From assembly GCA_945788545.1 (NCBI GenBank), contig CALZMK010000100.1, forward strand, positions 1 through 6,164: DNA of 6,164 nt, written 5' to 3'. This DNA is from an uncultured Prevotella sp. Its GTDB lineage: Bacteria; Bacteroidota; Bacteroidia; Bacteroidales; Bacteroidaceae. Below the pieces are notes generated by a model that saw nothing but the letters and a program-made list of their open reading frames with translations, had not been told where the DNA came from and made no database searches. Of this stretch, positions 5,306 to 6,164 are shown piece by piece; within the stretch, counting starts at the first letter, position 1, and every line of letters starts with the position of its first letter. Both the position numbers and the translations under genes were made by a program.

Positions 5306-6164
5306 ATGTCTGAGAACTTAAGATTCCAAGTGGTGGAGGAAGCCTTCAAGAAAAGGGCAATAGATGTCCCCACCCCAAAAGAAAGACCGTCGGAATACTT
5401 CGGCAAATACGTCTTCACACGCCAGAAGATGTATAAGTATCTGCCAGCCGACGTGTATGAGAAACTCATCGATGTCATCGACAACGGAGCCCGACTCGAC
5501 CGCTCCATTGCCGACGCAGTGGCAGAGGGTATGAAGCAATGGGCCATAGAACATGGCGTCACCCACTACACCCACTGGTTTCAACCCCTCACCGAGGGCA
5601 CTGCCGAGAAGCACGACGCCTTCGTGGAGCACGACGGCAAGGGCGGTATGGTGGAGAACTTCAGCGGCAAACTGCTTGTGCAGCAAGAGCCCGACGCCTC
5701 GTCGTTCCCCAACGGCGGCATACGCAACACCTTCGAGGCCCGCGGATATTCGGCGTGGGACCCCACGTCGCCCGTGTTCATCATCGACGATACGCTCTGC
5801 ATCCCCACCATCTTCATCTCCTACACCGGTGAGGCCCTCGACTACAAGGCCCCGCTGCTCCGCGCCCTTCATGCCGTGGATCGCGCCGCCACCGACGTGT
5901 GCCAACTCTTCTATGACAATGTGACAAAGGTGACGTGTAACCTGGGATGGGAACAGGAGTATTTCCTCGTGGATGAGGGACTCTACTCTGCCCGCCCCGA
6001 CCTCATGCTCACGGGTCGCACTCTGATGGGCCACGAGAGTGCCAAGAACCAGCAGATGGACGACCACTACTTCGGCACCATCCCCGACCGCGTTCAGGCC
6101 TTCATGAAAGACCTTGAGATACAGGCACTCGAACTTGCCATCCCGTGCAAGACGCGCCACAACG
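5306..6164 (+). CDS. glnN: Glutamine synthetase type III, N-terminal part (runs off window)
   Basis: The first 286 codons are present; the family has about 700-730 residues, so the C-terminal 60% is outside the window. The enzyme makes glutamine from glutamate, ammonia and ATP. Recognisable GSIII blocks are THYTHWFQPLTEGTAEKHD (86-104), the FPNGGIRNTFEARGYSAWDP stretch (134-153) and CNLGWEQEYFLVD (211-223), where Glu216 and Glu218 are candidate metal-binding glutamates of the catalytic barrel. The start at 5306 (MSENLRFQVVEEAF) is preceded by AGGAA almost touching the ATG. The gap to aguB is 45 bases without a recognisable promoter, so read-through from aguB is plausible. In this setting it could trap the ammonia released by AguA and AguB, which is inference from order. 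GSIII of Bacteroides fragilis is the classic relative. Confidence 0.93.
   Translation, partial: MSENLRFQVVEEAFKKRAIDVPTPKERPSEYFGKYVFTRQKMYKYLPADVYEKLIDVIDNGARLDRSIADAVAEGMKQWAIEHGVTHYTHWFQPLTEGTAEKHDAFVEHDGKGGMVENFSGKLLVQQEPDASSFPNGGIRNTFEARGYSAWDPTSPVFIIDDTLCIPTIFISYTGEALDYKAPLLRALHAVDRAATDVCQLFYDNVTKVTCNLGWEQEYFLVDEGLYSARPDLMLTGRTLMGHESAKNQQMDDHYFGTIPDRVQAFMKDLEIQALELAIPCKTRHN

Noticed and set aside
5318..6160. 280-codon open frame on the minus strand at the right end
   Set aside because: It is the antisense of the glutamine synthetase gene, whose sense frame has clear family motifs; the long antisense frame reflects GC-rich codon use.

Overview
The window looks like chromosomal DNA of a Bacteroidales bacterium, most likely Prevotellaceae. 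The evidence is a set of promoters of the Bacteroidetes type (TTG, a 20-base spacer, then TAnnTTTG), weak or absent Shine-Dalgarno sites, AT-rich gaps between moderately GC-rich genes, and a type III glutamine synthetase gene. The genus is an inference and could not be searched.

Left half, all on the minus strand. At the left edge a promoter points out of the window. Next is a secreted or membrane-anchored DNA/RNA non-specific endonuclease (97-945) with its own promoter. Between it and the next operon lies about 500 bases without a large gene. This gap has a consensus promoter, a leader with a GC hairpin and flanking direct repeats, an 11-codon upstream ORF, a 34-codon basic ORF and a terminator-like hairpin, so it reads as a separate short transcription unit. 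A cluster of palindromes sits upstream of its promoter, at the 3' end of the next gene. Then comes a two-gene ABC transporter of the FetA/FetB type: the ATPase (2339-2962) is promoter-proximal and the permease (1452-2270) follows.

Right half, plus strand, divergent from the transporter. Agmatine deiminase (aguA, from 3102 or 3123 to 4202) and N-carbamoylputrescine amidase (aguB, 4376-5260) convert agmatine to putrescine in two steps, releasing two ammonia and one CO2. They are followed after 45 bases by the first 286 codons of a type III glutamine synthetase (glnN, from 5306, running off the window), which could recapture the ammonia. The aguA-aguB gap holds a long inverted repeat built of CACGGA units.

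The large genes belong to recognisable families. The least explained part is the short transcription unit at about 1018-1373 and its palindromic upstream region. I saw no mobile element, CRISPR array, tRNA or rRNA.
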